This document shows, piece after piece, positions 8,385-16,867 of a stretch of DNA of 64,000 nt. The stretch covers positions 1 through 64,000 of the forward strand of contig DXCN01000048.1 in NCBI GenBank assembly GCA_019115985.1. The letters are read 5' to 3'. Within the stretch, counting starts at the first letter, position 1. Each line of letters starts with the position of its first letter. Position numbers and translations under genes: made by a program. The DNA comes from Candidatus Rothia avicola (GTDB taxonomy: Bacteria; Actinomycetota; Actinomycetes; Actinomycetales; Micrococcaceae). The notes below the pieces were generated by a model that worked only from the letters and a program-made list of their open reading frames with translations, was not told where the DNA came from and did no database searches.

Positions 8385-9299
8385 TTAGGAGATGACGGTG
8401 CGAGAACCACAGCCAAGCAGGTAGTTCTTGGTGCGCTTGGCTATGGGTAGGGGGGTGTCAAAGGAATCGACAGGGTACATATCCTGCTCAACAATGCCAA
8501 AGAGTGGACGGCCTAGAGCTTCTGCGGCTTCGATGACCTTGGAGAGATCAGGCAGACCGTGAGGGGGTTCGCACATGGCTCCGAGGCGGACGGCTTTGGA
8601 GAAAGACATTTCTTCTGCGCGAACCTGAGCTATGATTTCGGGATCTACCTGCTTAAGGTGCAGATAGCCGATACGGTCAGGGTATTTCTCAATCAGCTCT
8701 ACGGATGAAGCACCACCATATTCAGCGTGACCGGTGTCGAGGCAGAGGGTGACAAGCTTGGGGTCGGTGACTGCCAGGAACTTTTCAATCTCTTCCATAG
8801 TCTCAACATGAGAGTCAGCATGGGAATGGAACTGTTGGAAGAGACCAAATTCTTTTTGCAGGGTTTCGCCGAGGCGATTATGGCCCGCCGCAAGATCATC
8901 CCATTGCTTATCGGTGAGAGTGGCGGGTTCAAGTTCCTTGCCGGTTTTATCATCACGCCAAAGAGCGGGAATAACGACGATGTGCTGGGCGCCCATAGCT
9001 GCGGTAAGTTCTGCTACCTTGCGGGCTGGCTCCCAGGCGACGTCCCACTGATCAAGACCGCGGTGGAAGGCGGTAAACACGGTACCTGCAGAAACCTGAA
9101 GATCACGGTCTTTGAGTTCCTTGGCTAGAATTTCGGGGTCTGCGGGAAGGTAGCCGTAGGGACCAAGTTCGATCCACTTATAGCCTGCTTCTACTACCTC
9201 GTCGAGGAAACGCTGCCAAGGGGTCTGGGCATCGTCCTCGGGGAACCATACACCCCAAGAATCGGGGGCGGTACCAATGATGAGCTTGTTTTCAGTCAT
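8385..9299 (-). CDS. IolE/IolH-like sugar phosphate isomerase/epimerase
   Basis: A TIM-barrel protein of 304 residues, reading from ATG 9299 (a GTG at 9311 would add four residues). Motifs: IGTAPDSWGVWFPEDD at the N-terminus, AGYKWIELGPYGYLP (~40), FHSHADSHVE (~155), LCLDTGHAEYGG (~185) and LHLKQVD (~212), with metal-binding His, Asp and Glu at the usual strand ends. The family includes IolE (inosose dehydratase) and IolH. As the iol block otherwise lacks an inosose dehydratase, this gene is the best candidate for that step, but IolE of Bacillus begins differently, so I keep the call general. It has its own upstream region with a palindrome at 9375-9390. Confidence 0.75.
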   Translation of the reverse strand: MTENKLIIGTAPDSWGVWFPEDDAQTPWQRFLDEVVEAGYKWIELGPYGYLPADPEILAKELKDRDLQVSAGTVFTAFHRGLDQWDVAWEPARKVAELTAAMGAQHIVVIPALWRDDKTGKELEPATLTDKQWDDLAAGHNRLGETLQKEFGLFQQFHSHADSHVETMEEIEKFLAVTDPKLVTLCLDTGHAEYGGASSVELIEKYPDRIGYLHLKQVDPEIIAQVRAEEMSFSKAVRLGAMCEPPHGLPDLSKVIEAAEALGRPLFGIVEQDMYPVDSFDTPLPIAKRTKNYLLGCGSRTVIS

Positions 9300-9374
9300 G
9301 CTTGTTTCCACGCTTTCGTCGTTGAAATATGGCCGACATGTGGGCTTGATACGGCTGAATAAGCATTCAGCTGA

Positions 9375-9390
9375 ATATGTACTTACATAC
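9375..9390 (-). promoter_or_regulatory. Palindromic operator upstream of the IolE/IolH-like gene
   Basis: On the minus strand this reads GTATGTAAGTACATAT, of which TATGTA-AG-TACATA is a perfect inverted repeat. It matches the operator ATATGTCAGGACATAT at 4474-4489 in 13 of 16 positions, with the same two-base AG centre. TTGATA lies directly upstream (9391-9396) and could be a -35 box, but no good -10 is visible. Confidence 0.5.
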
Positions 9391-9461
9391 TATCAAAGTC
9401 GCTGGTTAGGGTCACTAAACTTTGATAAAGAGCGTGATAGTTTTTCTGTCGCTACGCTCCA

Positions 9462-9498
9462 CAAAACCGCCCGCCCCGGAGGCTACCGGAGCGGGCGG
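9462..9498 (-). terminator. Terminator of the iolC-iolA transcript
   Basis: CCGCCCGCCCCGG (9467-9479) pairs with CCGGAGCGGGCGG (9486-9498), and TTTTGT follows on the minus strand. It separates the iolC-iolD-iolA unit from the isomerase and iolG. Confidence 0.85.
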
Positions 9499-9521
9499 GT
9501 ACGTCCTGAACTTAATAGTCG

Positions 9522-11021
9522 CTAGTTACGGGACTCGAAGTTGAAGGAAGTCGCGGAGAGATCCTTACGTTCGGGGAAACGCTGGGTGACAGCCTTATTG
9601 CGTGTGTAGAAACGAAGGCCGTCCTCGCCGTAGATGTGGTGTTCACCGAACAAAGAGTCATTCCAGCCACCGAAGGAGTGGTTAGCAAGGGGTACAGGCA
9701 GAGGAACATTGACACCCACCATACCGACCTTGATGTCACGGGTGAACTTGCGTGCAGCATAGCCGGAATCAGTAAAGATGCAGGTGCCGTTACCAAAGGG
9801 ATTGGAGTTAATAACCTCGATGCCCTCTTCCAGAGAGTCAACACGTACAACAACCAGTACAGGGCCAAAGATTTCTTCAGCGTAAGCACTCATTTCACGC
9901 TTGACGTTATCAATCAAGGTGGGGCCGACGAAGTAGCCATTCTCGTGGTCTTCAACCAGAATGTCGCGTCCGTCCACAACAATTGCTGCGCCATCTGCCT
10001 CAGCTTCAGTGATGATGCGCTTGACTCGGTCACGGGAGGCGGGGGTGATGAGCGGACCCATATCTGCACCAGCATCCATACCGTTGGCTACCTTAACCTC
10101 ACGAGCCTTGGCAGCAACACGCTCCACAACAATATCTGCCGCTTCACCAACAGCAACAGCTACAGAAATTGCCATGCAACGCTGTCCTGCTGCACCGAAG
10201 GCGGCAGCGGTCAGGTGATCTGCTACAACATCCATGTTGGCATCCGGCATGATGAGAGCATGGTTCTTAGCGCCACCGAGAGCCTGTACACGCTTGCCAT
10301 TCTTGGTAGCGGTCTCGTGGACGTACTGAGCAATAGGAGTAGAGCCAACAAAGGAGACACCGTCAATGTCCTTATGGTTAAGCAGACCGTCCACCATTTC
10401 CTTACCACCGTGGAGCACATTGAAGACGCCATCGGGCAGGCCGGCTTCCTTCCAGAGCTTAGCAATGAAGTTCGCTGCACCGGGATCGCGCTCGGAAGGC
10501 TTGAGGATGAAAGTGTTACCTGCGGCAATAGCAATCGGTGCCATCCACAGCTGAATCATGACGGGGAAGTTGAAAGGAGTGATACCTGCGACGATTCCCA
10601 GGGGCTGGCGAATAGAGAAAGCGTCGATGCCGGTAGCCGCCTGGGGAGTGTAGGCACCAGAGATGAGGTTGGTGATACCGCAGGCATACTCAACAATTTC
10701 TTGGCCGCGGGCAATTTCACCCTTGGCGTCGGAGAGTACCTTGCCGTGCTCACGGACTACTAGTTCAGCCAGTTCGTCAGTGTTAGCTACGAGCAGTTCG
10801 CGGAACTTGAAGAGAATAGAGGTGCGCTTGGCAAGGGAAAGCTCACGCCAAGTCTCGGAGGCTGTCTTTGCAGCCGCCACTGCCGCTTCAAGTTCGGTGG
10901 CACCACCCAGATGCAGGGAGCCGATGGTTTCACCGGTAGCAGGATTAAAGATGTCCTGGCGTTCGGTGCCTGCACTGGCTACTTCTACGCCATTGATGAA
11001 GTGCTGTACTTCGTAAGTCAC
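9522..11021 (-). CDS. iolA: Methylmalonate-semialdehyde dehydrogenase (CoA-acylating)
   Basis: A 499-residue aldehyde dehydrogenase converting malonate semialdehyde (or methylmalonate semialdehyde) plus CoA to acetyl-CoA (propionyl-CoA), the last step of inositol catabolism. The motif TPFNFPVMIQLWM (~145) holds the catalytic Asn, LGGAKNHALIMPDAN is at ~250, and GAAGQRCMAIS (~280) holds the catalytic Cys; the GQRCMA context is typical of MmsA/IolA. The start GTG 11021 (MTYEVQHFINGVEV) has AAGGAG at 11028-11033; a longer in-frame reading to 11552 has no support and overlaps iolD. It follows iolD by 88 bp and ends before a strong terminator. Confidence 0.92.
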   Translation of the reverse strand: MTYEVQHFINGVEVASAGTERQDIFNPATGETIGSLHLGGATELEAAVAAAKTASETWRELSLAKRTSILFKFRELLVANTDELAELVVREHGKVLSDAKGEIARGQEIVEYACGITNLISGAYTPQAATGIDAFSIRQPLGIVAGITPFNFPVMIQLWMAPIAIAAGNTFILKPSERDPGAANFIAKLWKEAGLPDGVFNVLHGGKEMVDGLLNHKDIDGVSFVGSTPIAQYVHETATKNGKRVQALGGAKNHALIMPDANMDVVADHLTAAAFGAAGQRCMAISVAVAVGEAADIVVERVAAKAREVKVANGMDAGADMGPLITPASRDRVKRIITEAEADGAAIVVDGRDILVEDHENGYFVGPTLIDNVKREMSAYAEEIFGPVLVVVRVDSLEEGIEVINSNPFGNGTCIFTDSGYAARKFTRDIKVGMVGVNVPLPVPLANHSFGGWNDSLFGEHHIYGEDGLRFYTRNKAVTQRFPERKDLSATSFNFESRN

Positions 11022-11109
11022 GGAATTCTCCTTGGTAGATATCTGGTAGATGAAGTATGGGGTGGACAGGGTAAGGCGTAAGGGGAGATACCTCACCCCC
11101 GCCAAGTCT

Positions 11110-13038
11110 TTAGAGGAAGGTGCGCTGCTTGGTCTTCCAGTCAGCGTAGGTTTCATATGCCTTCTGGGTTGATTCCAGTTCGCTAGCACCAGTAACGGGC
11201 ACATCCCACCAAGATTCTGAGGAAGGTGCGTCAATGAGCGGGTCTGATTCGACGTGGATGACGATAGGACCGGAACCCTCAGGCGCCGCCTTGGCCTCTG
11301 CAATGGCCGCCATGAGATCTTCACGGACGTTCTCGCCAGGTTCGATACGAATAACGCGGACGCCCAGAGATTCTGCATTGGTTGCCAAGTCGATGGGCAG
11401 GGTGTCACCATGGTCGAAGGAGTGCTTCTTGGCATCATGCATACGGTACTTGGTACCAAAGCGCTGGGATCCGAGTGACTCTGAGAGTGCCCCGATGGAG
11501 GCATATCCGTGGTTCTGGATAAGCACGGTGATGAGTTTGATACCCTCAGCAACCGCGGTAACCAACTCAGTATGCATCATGAGGTAGGAGCCGTCGCCCA
11601 CCATGACAACAACATCACGACCATCCTTTGTGTCCAGCGAAGCACGCTTGACACCTAATCCGCCGGGAATTTCGTAGCCCATGCAAGAGTAGGCATATTC
11701 GACATGGTAGCCATGGGTGTCTTTAACACGCCAAAGCTTATGTAAGTCACCGGGCAGAGAACCCGCTGCGCAGATAACGACATCGCGGTCGTCCATTGCC
11801 TCATTGACGGCACCGATGATTTCATTCTGGCTCATTAGGGGGCGGTAGCGCTCGGCAAAAGCGGAGTCTACAATGCCGTCCCAGCGCTTCTTTTCGTCTA
11901 CAATCTGGACTGCCTGAGCCTCGCTCACCTTAAAGCCGCTCATGGCATCATTGAGCTTGACCAATGCCTTGCGAGCATCGGCGACGACGGTGAGGGAGGT
12001 ACCCTGCTTATAGGCGTCAAAGGAAGCAACGTTGATGTTGACAAACTTGACGTCGGGGTTCTGGAAGGCGGTACGGGAGGCGGTGGTGAAGTCCTCGTAG
12101 CGGGTACCAATACCGATAATTAGGTCTGCTTCGCGGACCAGGGCGTTAGAGGCAGTGGAGCCAGTAGAGCCAACAGCGCCAAGGCAGAGGGGATGGTCCC
12201 AATTCATAACGCCCACAGCTGCCTGAGTGTAGGCGACGGGGATACCTGTGGCTTCTGCAAACTTCTGCAGTTCCTCAGTAGCGAAGGCGTAGTGCACACC
12301 GCCGCCGGCGATGATGACTGGCTTCTTGGCCTCACGGATTGCCGCCACTGCTGCACGGATTTCTGCGTCCTCTGCCTCGGGGCGCCGGATACGCCATTCA
12401 CGGGGAGCAAGGAATTCGTCTGGCACTTCAATAATTTCTGCCTGGACATCCTGTGGCAGGGCGATAGTGACAGCGCCCGTTTCAACAGGATCGGTCAGCA
12501 CACGCATGCCGCCCAGTAGGGATGCAAAGAGCATCTCAGGTCGCCATACACGGTCAAAATAGCGGGAGACAGGCCGGAAGATATCGTTGACGGTGATGTC
12601 ACCGGCATCGGGGCGCTCCAGCTGCTGCAGCACAGGATCTGCAGCGCGGGTGGCAAACTGATCGGAGGGCAACAAAAGTGCGGGTAGACGATTAGTAGTC
12701 GCCAGGGCGGCGCCGGTAACCATATTGGAGGAGCCCGGACCAATAGATGTGGTAACAGCGTAGGTTGCGCGACGGCGTGTATGACGGGCGTAACCCACTG
12801 CCTGGTGTACTTGAGCTTGCTCGTTACGCCCCTGGTAGTAGGGCATGAGCTCGGGTTCAAGTTCCTGGTACTGGCGTAGAGCCTGGCCTACACCTGCCAC
12901 ATTACCGTGGCCGAAGATGCCGAACATGCCGGGGATAGTGCGTTCACGATACTCAACACCTGCGACCTCATCCACGGTGTACTGATTACCGAGGAACTTG
13001 ACGGTGGCCTGAGCTACGGACATTTTCTGGGTTGCCAT
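11110..13038 (-). CDS. iolD: 3D-(3,5/4)-trihydroxycyclohexane-1,2-dione hydrolase
   Basis: A 642-residue thiamine-diphosphate enzyme that opens the inositol ring to 5-deoxy-glucuronate. The N-terminal ThDP domain contains GMFGIFGHGNVAGVGQAL (~35-52), the central domain GIGTRYEDF, and the C-terminal cofactor motif VVMVGDGSYLMMHTE (~480) with the Mg-binding GDGS...N pattern continuing to NHGYASIG. The length is right for IolD. It lies in the order iolC, aldolase, iolD, iolA on the minus strand with short gaps. Its product would need IolB, which is not present in this window. Confidence 0.93.
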   Translation of the reverse strand: MATQKMSVAQATVKFLGNQYTVDEVAGVEYRERTIPGMFGIFGHGNVAGVGQALRQYQELEPELMPYYQGRNEQAQVHQAVGYARHTRRRATYAVTTSIGPGSSNMVTGAALATTNRLPALLLPSDQFATRAADPVLQQLERPDAGDITVNDIFRPVSRYFDRVWRPEMLFASLLGGMRVLTDPVETGAVTIALPQDVQAEIIEVPDEFLAPREWRIRRPEAEDAEIRAAVAAIREAKKPVIIAGGGVHYAFATEELQKFAEATGIPVAYTQAAVGVMNWDHPLCLGAVGSTGSTASNALVREADLIIGIGTRYEDFTTASRTAFQNPDVKFVNINVASFDAYKQGTSLTVVADARKALVKLNDAMSGFKVSEAQAVQIVDEKKRWDGIVDSAFAERYRPLMSQNEIIGAVNEAMDDRDVVICAAGSLPGDLHKLWRVKDTHGYHVEYAYSCMGYEIPGGLGVKRASLDTKDGRDVVVMVGDGSYLMMHTELVTAVAEGIKLITVLIQNHGYASIGALSESLGSQRFGTKYRMHDAKKHSFDHGDTLPIDLATNAESLGVRVIRIEPGENVREDLMAAIAEAKAAPEGSGPIVIHVESDPLIDAPSSESWWDVPVTGASELESTQKAYETYADWKTKQRTFL

Positions 13039-13073
13039 GGTCTTCTTTCTGACTGCAGAGAGTATTGATAGTT

Positions 13074-13982
13074 TTACGCTTGCTGATTAAGCAGGGACGC
13101 GGCGGTTTCTACTGCGCCGGCAACGTTGCCGTCTTCCGGGTAAAGCAGGGTACGACCCACAGTGAGTCCCTGCACACCGGGAAGCTTGAGGGCTGCTTCC
13201 CAGGTAGCGAAGACTTCGTCGGGAGCACCGGATGGATCGCCGCCCAGAAGGACAGTAGGCAGGGTGGTTGCTGCCATAACGCGTTCCATTTCGTCCACAA
13301 CAGGGAGCTTCATCCAGGTGTAGGCGCTAGAAGCTCCCAGAGCAGAAGCGATACCCACAGACTTAATAACGGCATCTGCACTCAGGTCGTTACGGATAAC
13401 GCCATCCACAGTTTCAGAGATGAAGGGCTCCACCATGGCATAGAGACCACGCTCAGCCAGAGAATCTACTGCTTTAGCGATGGATTCAAGAGTAGCGACG
13501 GTATGGGGATCGCCGTAATGAATACGGGTGAGCATTTTGCCGCCATCAGCACCGAGCTTAACCAGCATGTCTGCGGTATGGCCAGTAAAGCGGTCGTCCA
13601 TTTCATTGATCAGACCGGATATACCACCGCGATTCATTGACCCGAAGACGAGCTTGCCTTCGAGGGCGCCGAGAAGGAGCAGATCGTCCAAGATATCAGG
13701 AGAGGCAAGCACACCGTCTACGGCGGGATTGGCAAGAGCTACCTGCAGACGGTCGAGCAGGTCGCGGCGATCAGCCATTGCAAGAGGTTTATTACCGACT
13801 TTATTAGCGCCGCGTGCAGGGTGGTCTGCGGCGACAATGAAGTTCTGCTTACCGTAGGTGACTCCTGGGTGACGCTCACGGCTTTCAGCCGCGCGGAAAA
13901 CTGACTGTGGGTCTTCAAGGCGGAGCTGGGTAAGATGTTCGTAGCGCTTAGGATCACGTTCTTCGGTGAGGTTGATTGGCAT
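13074..13982 (-). CDS. Cgl0159-type (beta/alpha)8-fold aldolase-like protein
   Basis: A 302-residue protein resembling the DeoC/FbaB-like barrel protein located between iolC and iolA in Corynebacterium (Cgl0159 family). Visible features are VASPDILDDLLLLGALEGKLVFGSMNRGG (in parts, ~90-120), GGKMLTRIHYGDPHTV (~150) and MKLPVVDEMERVM (~235), where the Lys is a candidate Schiff-base residue, then VLLGGDPSG near the end. The likely role is cleavage of 2-deoxy-5-keto-gluconate-6-phosphate to dihydroxyacetone phosphate and malonate semialdehyde, the IolJ step, inferred from position after iolC. It lies 35 bp from iolD and 29 bp from iolC. Confidence 0.8.
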   Translation of the reverse strand: MPINLTEERDPKRYEHLTQLRLEDPQSVFRAAESRERHPGVTYGKQNFIVAADHPARGANKVGNKPLAMADRRDLLDRLQVALANPAVDGVLASPDILDDLLLLGALEGKLVFGSMNRGGISGLINEMDDRFTGHTADMLVKLGADGGKMLTRIHYGDPHTVATLESIAKAVDSLAERGLYAMVEPFISETVDGVIRNDLSADAVIKSVGIASALGASSAYTWMKLPVVDEMERVMAATTLPTVLLGGDPSGAPDEVFATWEAALKLPGVQGLTVGRTLLYPEDGNVAGAVETAASLLNQQA

Positions 13983-14011
13983 GGAGTGTACTTCTTCCTT
14001 GAAGAGGGCTT

Positions 14012-14977
14012 TTAGAAACCGCGACCGCGTTCTTCGAGTAGAGCCTTGACCTCTGACTCTACGGGCATTGCTTCAGAACAGGCGATCTGAGAGGCGACGA
14101 TAGCACCAGCGGCGTTGGCGAAATCTAGGACCTGTTGCAAAGGCCATCCCGAGAGAATGCCGTGTGTGAAGGCACCACCAAAGGAGTCGCCCGCTCCAAG
14201 GCCATTAGCAGTTTCAACAGGTACAGGTGCAGACACGATACGTTCGTTGGCAGTCTTAGCCATAACTCCCTGTGCGCCCATCTTGACGACAGCAATTTTG
14301 ATGCCTGCTTCAAGGAGTCGGTCGGCCTGTTCATCAGGTGTTCCATCACCAACCGCAGTTGCACACTCCTCACGGTTACCGATAGCGATGGTAGCGTACT
14401 TGAGAGATTCCTTAGCGGCTGCAGTGGCATCTTCGGGGTTAGCCCAGAACATAGGACGGAAATCCAAATCCAGGATGGTGTGCTGGTTATCAGCCAAGTC
14501 TTCACGAGGACGAGCAGCGTGCGCGGCTAGCTGGGCCCCTCGAGCTGGTTCTTGGCAGAGACCGGTGAGAGTAGTCCAGAAAATTTTGGCGTTCTTCACA
14601 GCATCTAGGTCTACCTGCTGCTTGGTAATCTGCAAATCGGGAGCAGTGGGGAAGCGGCCGTAGAAATAGAGGGGGAAGTCTTCCGGAGGCTTGATTGCGC
14701 AGAAGGTGACGCAGGTCTGAAGATCATTGTTAACGATAACGTTCTTATCATCGGAACCATAGCGGTTGAGTTCACGGCGCAAGAAAACTCCGAAGGGGTC
14801 GTTACCAACACTGGTAATCACCGAGGTCTTGTGCCCGTATTTGGCAGCAGCTACAGCGACATTAGAGGGAGAACCACCCAGGAATTTACCGAAGGTTTCA
14901 ACGTCTTCAAGCCCTACACCGATGTCATTAGGGTAGACATCTACGCTGATGCGGCCCATGGTCAGCAGTTCATACAT
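14012..14977 (-). CDS. iolC: 5-dehydro-2-deoxygluconokinase (PfkB family)
   Basis: A 321-residue ribokinase-family kinase that phosphorylates 2-deoxy-5-keto-gluconate in the inositol pathway. MGRISVDVYPNDIGVGLEDV at the N-terminus, followed by FLGGSPSNVAVAAAKYG (~33), is the PfkB N-signature. NGLGAGDSFGGAFTHG (~258) is the PfkB C-signature with the catalytic Asp. The start ATG 14977 has AAGGA 12 bases upstream. It is first in the minus-strand block and is transcribed divergently from the isomerase at 15236 across a 258-bp region with TGTCA-type sites. In most actinobacterial iol clusters iolC leads in the same way. Confidence 0.92.
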   Translation of the reverse strand: MYELLTMGRISVDVYPNDIGVGLEDVETFGKFLGGSPSNVAVAAAKYGHKTSVITSVGNDPFGVFLRRELNRYGSDDKNVIVNNDLQTCVTFCAIKPPEDFPLYFYGRFPTAPDLQITKQQVDLDAVKNAKIFWTTLTGLCQEPARGAQLAAHAARPREDLADNQHTILDLDFRPMFWANPEDATAAAKESLKYATIAIGNREECATAVGDGTPDEQADRLLEAGIKIAVVKMGAQGVMAKTANERIVSAPVPVETANGLGAGDSFGGAFTHGILSGWPLQQVLDFANAAGAIVASQIACSEAMPVESEVKALLEERGRGF

Positions 14978-15045
14978 TGGCGTTTTCCTTTGTCAGTTGC
15001 AGATGGGGGCGATGTTGCCGGTTTGCCTATATCCAGCGTGCACTA

Positions 15046-15087
15046 TGTCACTTTGTCCTGTCAATCTTTGTAATGACATATTGACAA
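15046..15087 (-). promoter_or_regulatory. TGTCA-rich operator region before iolC
   Basis: On the minus strand, TTGTCAATATGTCA (15074-15087) is identical to 4468-4481, and further half-sites follow in the order TTGACA, GGACA, GTGACA within 40 bp. Spaced TGTCA/TGACA half-sites of this kind suggest cooperative binding by the same regulator as at 4468 and 9375. No clean -10 box could be fixed. Confidence 0.5.
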
Positions 15088-15195
15088 AATTTTTCAGAAT
15101 AGTGAGACTTATGTAAGGTAGCCCATATACCAGGCTGAATTCAGAGCTCCCATTCAGCAACAATCACATTCAAACCACATTTTTAGACCTTAATT

Positions 15196-15209
15196 TTGGA
15201 ACGGTTCAA
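15196..15209 (+). promoter_or_regulatory. LacI-type operator before the isomerase gene
   Basis: TTGGAACGGTTCAA, 27 bp upstream of ATG 15236, matches the site at 2953-2966 in 13 of 14 bases. It links this gene to the LacI regulator at 1860. Inference from sequence identity only. Confidence 0.55.
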
Positions 15210-15235
15210 CAACTATCGCCAGCCAAGGAGAAACC

Positions 15236-16240
15236 ATGAAACTCGGTGTCTATAGCGCAATCCTTCACGACCGCACCCTTGAAGAAGCCCTCACCATTGT
15301 TGCCAACCTAGGGCTCAAGGGATATGAACTCAACACCGGAGGTTTCCTGCCTCCCGTCCACGTCCCTGTTGATGCCATTCTCAAGAACCCCGAAATCGCC
15401 ACAGACTACCTAGAGAAGTTTGAAACCGCTGGGCTGGAAATTGCAGGCCTCAACTGCAATGGCAACCCTCTACACCCCAACCCTGAGATTGGCGAAAAAC
15501 ACGCAGAAGACATACGTAAATCAATCCGCCTCGCTCCCCTCTTAGGACAAACCCGTGTAGTCACCATGAGCGGTCTTCCCGGCACTGAACCCGGTACCAA
15601 ACACCCTGCCTGGCATGTCAATACATGGAGCTCAGGAACCCTGGATTCTCTAGATTACCAATGGGAAGTTGCAACTCAGTTCTGGGAAGAAATTGAAGAA
15701 TTGGCTGCTGAAAACGGCGTGAAAGTCGCCTTAGAATTGCATCCTCAGAACCTAGTCTTCAACCCACCCACAGCAAAGCGCCTCGTAGAACGCATCAACG
15801 CCAAGCATATCGGTGTAGAGCTAGATGCCTCCCATCTTTTCTGGCAGCAGATGGATTCCATTAAGGCTGTCCGCTGGCTAGGAGACCTAACCTTCCATTC
15901 TGCCGCCAAGGATGTACGCATCAACCCTGGAAATGCAGCAATCTGCGGAGTGTTGGATGACCGATTCCGCCGTTTGACTCCAGAAGAAAACCGTACAAAC
16001 ATCGGAGGCAATGAATATGTCAACGAATGGCCTCAGGACTCAGCTTGGGATTTTGTTGCTGTTGGTATCGGGCACGATGCAGCCTACTGGGCAGAGTTTA
16101 TGAAGGCCCTTTATGAAGTAGATAAGAACATGTGGGTCAACATTGAACATGAAGACACCTCCATGGGAGCGATTGCAGGTCTTGAATACGCTGCTAAGAC
16201 CCTATTTGAAGCAGCCAAGATAGCCAATATTGATGTCTAG
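15236..16240 (+). CDS. Sugar phosphate isomerase/epimerase family TIM-barrel protein
   Basis: A 334-residue xylose-isomerase-like barrel protein. MKLGVYSAILHDRTLEEAL opens it, followed by GLKGYELNTGGFLPPVHV (~25), GLNCNGNPLHPNPE (~72), ALELHPQNLVFNPP (~163), GVELDASHLFWQQMD (~190) and HSAAKDVRINPGN (~220), giving a convincing set of metal-site Glu, His and Asp residues. AAGGAGAAACC directly precedes ATG 15236. It is divergent from iolC and preceded by a LacI-type operator, so it may answer to both regulators of the island. The length is greater than IolE; IolH- or IolI-type epimerisation is possible. The exact reaction is unknown. Confidence 0.85.
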   Translation: MKLGVYSAILHDRTLEEALTIVANLGLKGYELNTGGFLPPVHVPVDAILKNPEIATDYLEKFETAGLEIAGLNCNGNPLHPNPEIGEKHAEDIRKSIRLAPLLGQTRVVTMSGLPGTEPGTKHPAWHVNTWSSGTLDSLDYQWEVATQFWEEIEELAAENGVKVALELHPQNLVFNPPTAKRLVERINAKHIGVELDASHLFWQQMDSIKAVRWLGDLTFHSAAKDVRINPGNAAICGVLDDRFRRLTPEENRTNIGGNEYVNEWPQDSAWDFVAVGIGHDAAYWAEFMKALYEVDKNMWVNIEHEDTSMGAIAGLEYAAKTLFEAAKIANIDV

Positions 16241-16321
16241 TCAGTTTTGGCGTAAGGATGACTCCATCGTCTATCAGCTACTCAAAGACCAGTAGGCGGC
16301 GGTTTTCCCCCGCCATTTAAC

Positions 16322-16357
16322 GAGAGAAAAGCGAGCCCCTCGGCTCGCTTTTCTCTC
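16322..16357. terminator. Strong bidirectional terminator at the island edge
   Basis: GAGAGAAAAGCGAGCC (16322-16337) and GGCTCGCTTTTCTCTC (16342-16357) form a perfect 16-bp stem with a 4-base loop. Base composition changes from AT-richer to GC-richer shortly after it, so it may mark the right border of the inositol island. Between 16358 and 16566 I see no gene. Confidence 0.85.
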
Positions 16358-16566
16358 TCACACACACATTTCTCGCGGCCCTCACGGGCGGCCACCTTTT
16401 CGAGAATGAAACACACTTTTCTCTTGAGAAGGATTCTCACGAATTTTGAGCTTTCCGACTGTCTCTCCTTGAGCTCTTGATATAAGTATGGCAACCCAGT
16501 CTGTGCAGTAGGCCAGCAGAACCTGTGCGTTAGCTATGCACCCACAAAACCCTACGCGACTAGGCA

Positions 16567-16866
16567 CTATGCAAAGAAAGACTTCCCCTTCTGCACCTGG
16601 GAGGCCTCAAGAACAGCCGCCTGCTGCTCACCGGCGTCCGCACCGGTCTCAGAAGCCAGCTCCGCGGCGTCCTCAAGCTCAAAGAGAGCGAAGCCGTAGC
16701 GGCGTTCGTCCCCGATATAAAATGTTGAGCAGCAGGGTGAAGACGCGGCCGGTCAGATCAATGTAGGTCTTCTCAAGTTCGGCGGTCTCCAGCCACAGGC
16801 CGTCAACCTTAGCCAGGGCGAGCCATAGGGATTCCTTAGGGTAGTAGGGCGGACGGACGCCGGGCG
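16567..16866 (-). pseudogene. Remnant of an unidentified gene, frameshifted
   Basis: The minus strand reads a protein-like stretch in two frames: YYPKESLWLALAKVDGLWLE and DLTGRVFTLLLNIL, then, one base shifted near 16720, YIGDERRYGFALFELEDA and a tail QVQKGKSFFA ending at TAG 16567-16569. Codon use matches the neighbouring GC-rich genes, and no start codon or N-terminal part is found; the upstream side runs into the MFS gene. I do not recognise the family. It is probably the surviving C-terminal piece of a gene lost when the region rearranged at the island edge. Confidence 0.45.
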
Positions 16867-16867
16867 G

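Noticed and set aside
9636..10763. Long plus-strand open reading frame opposite iolA
   Set aside because: It is the antisense of a well-conserved dehydrogenase, has no family features and no ribosome site.
11022..11552. N-terminal extension of iolA into iolD
   Set aside because: The extension has no homology-like sequence and overlaps the active-site region of iolD; GTG 11021 has AAGGAG.
12193..12562. Open frames opposite iolD
   Set aside because: Shadows of the conserved gene in GC-rich codon context.
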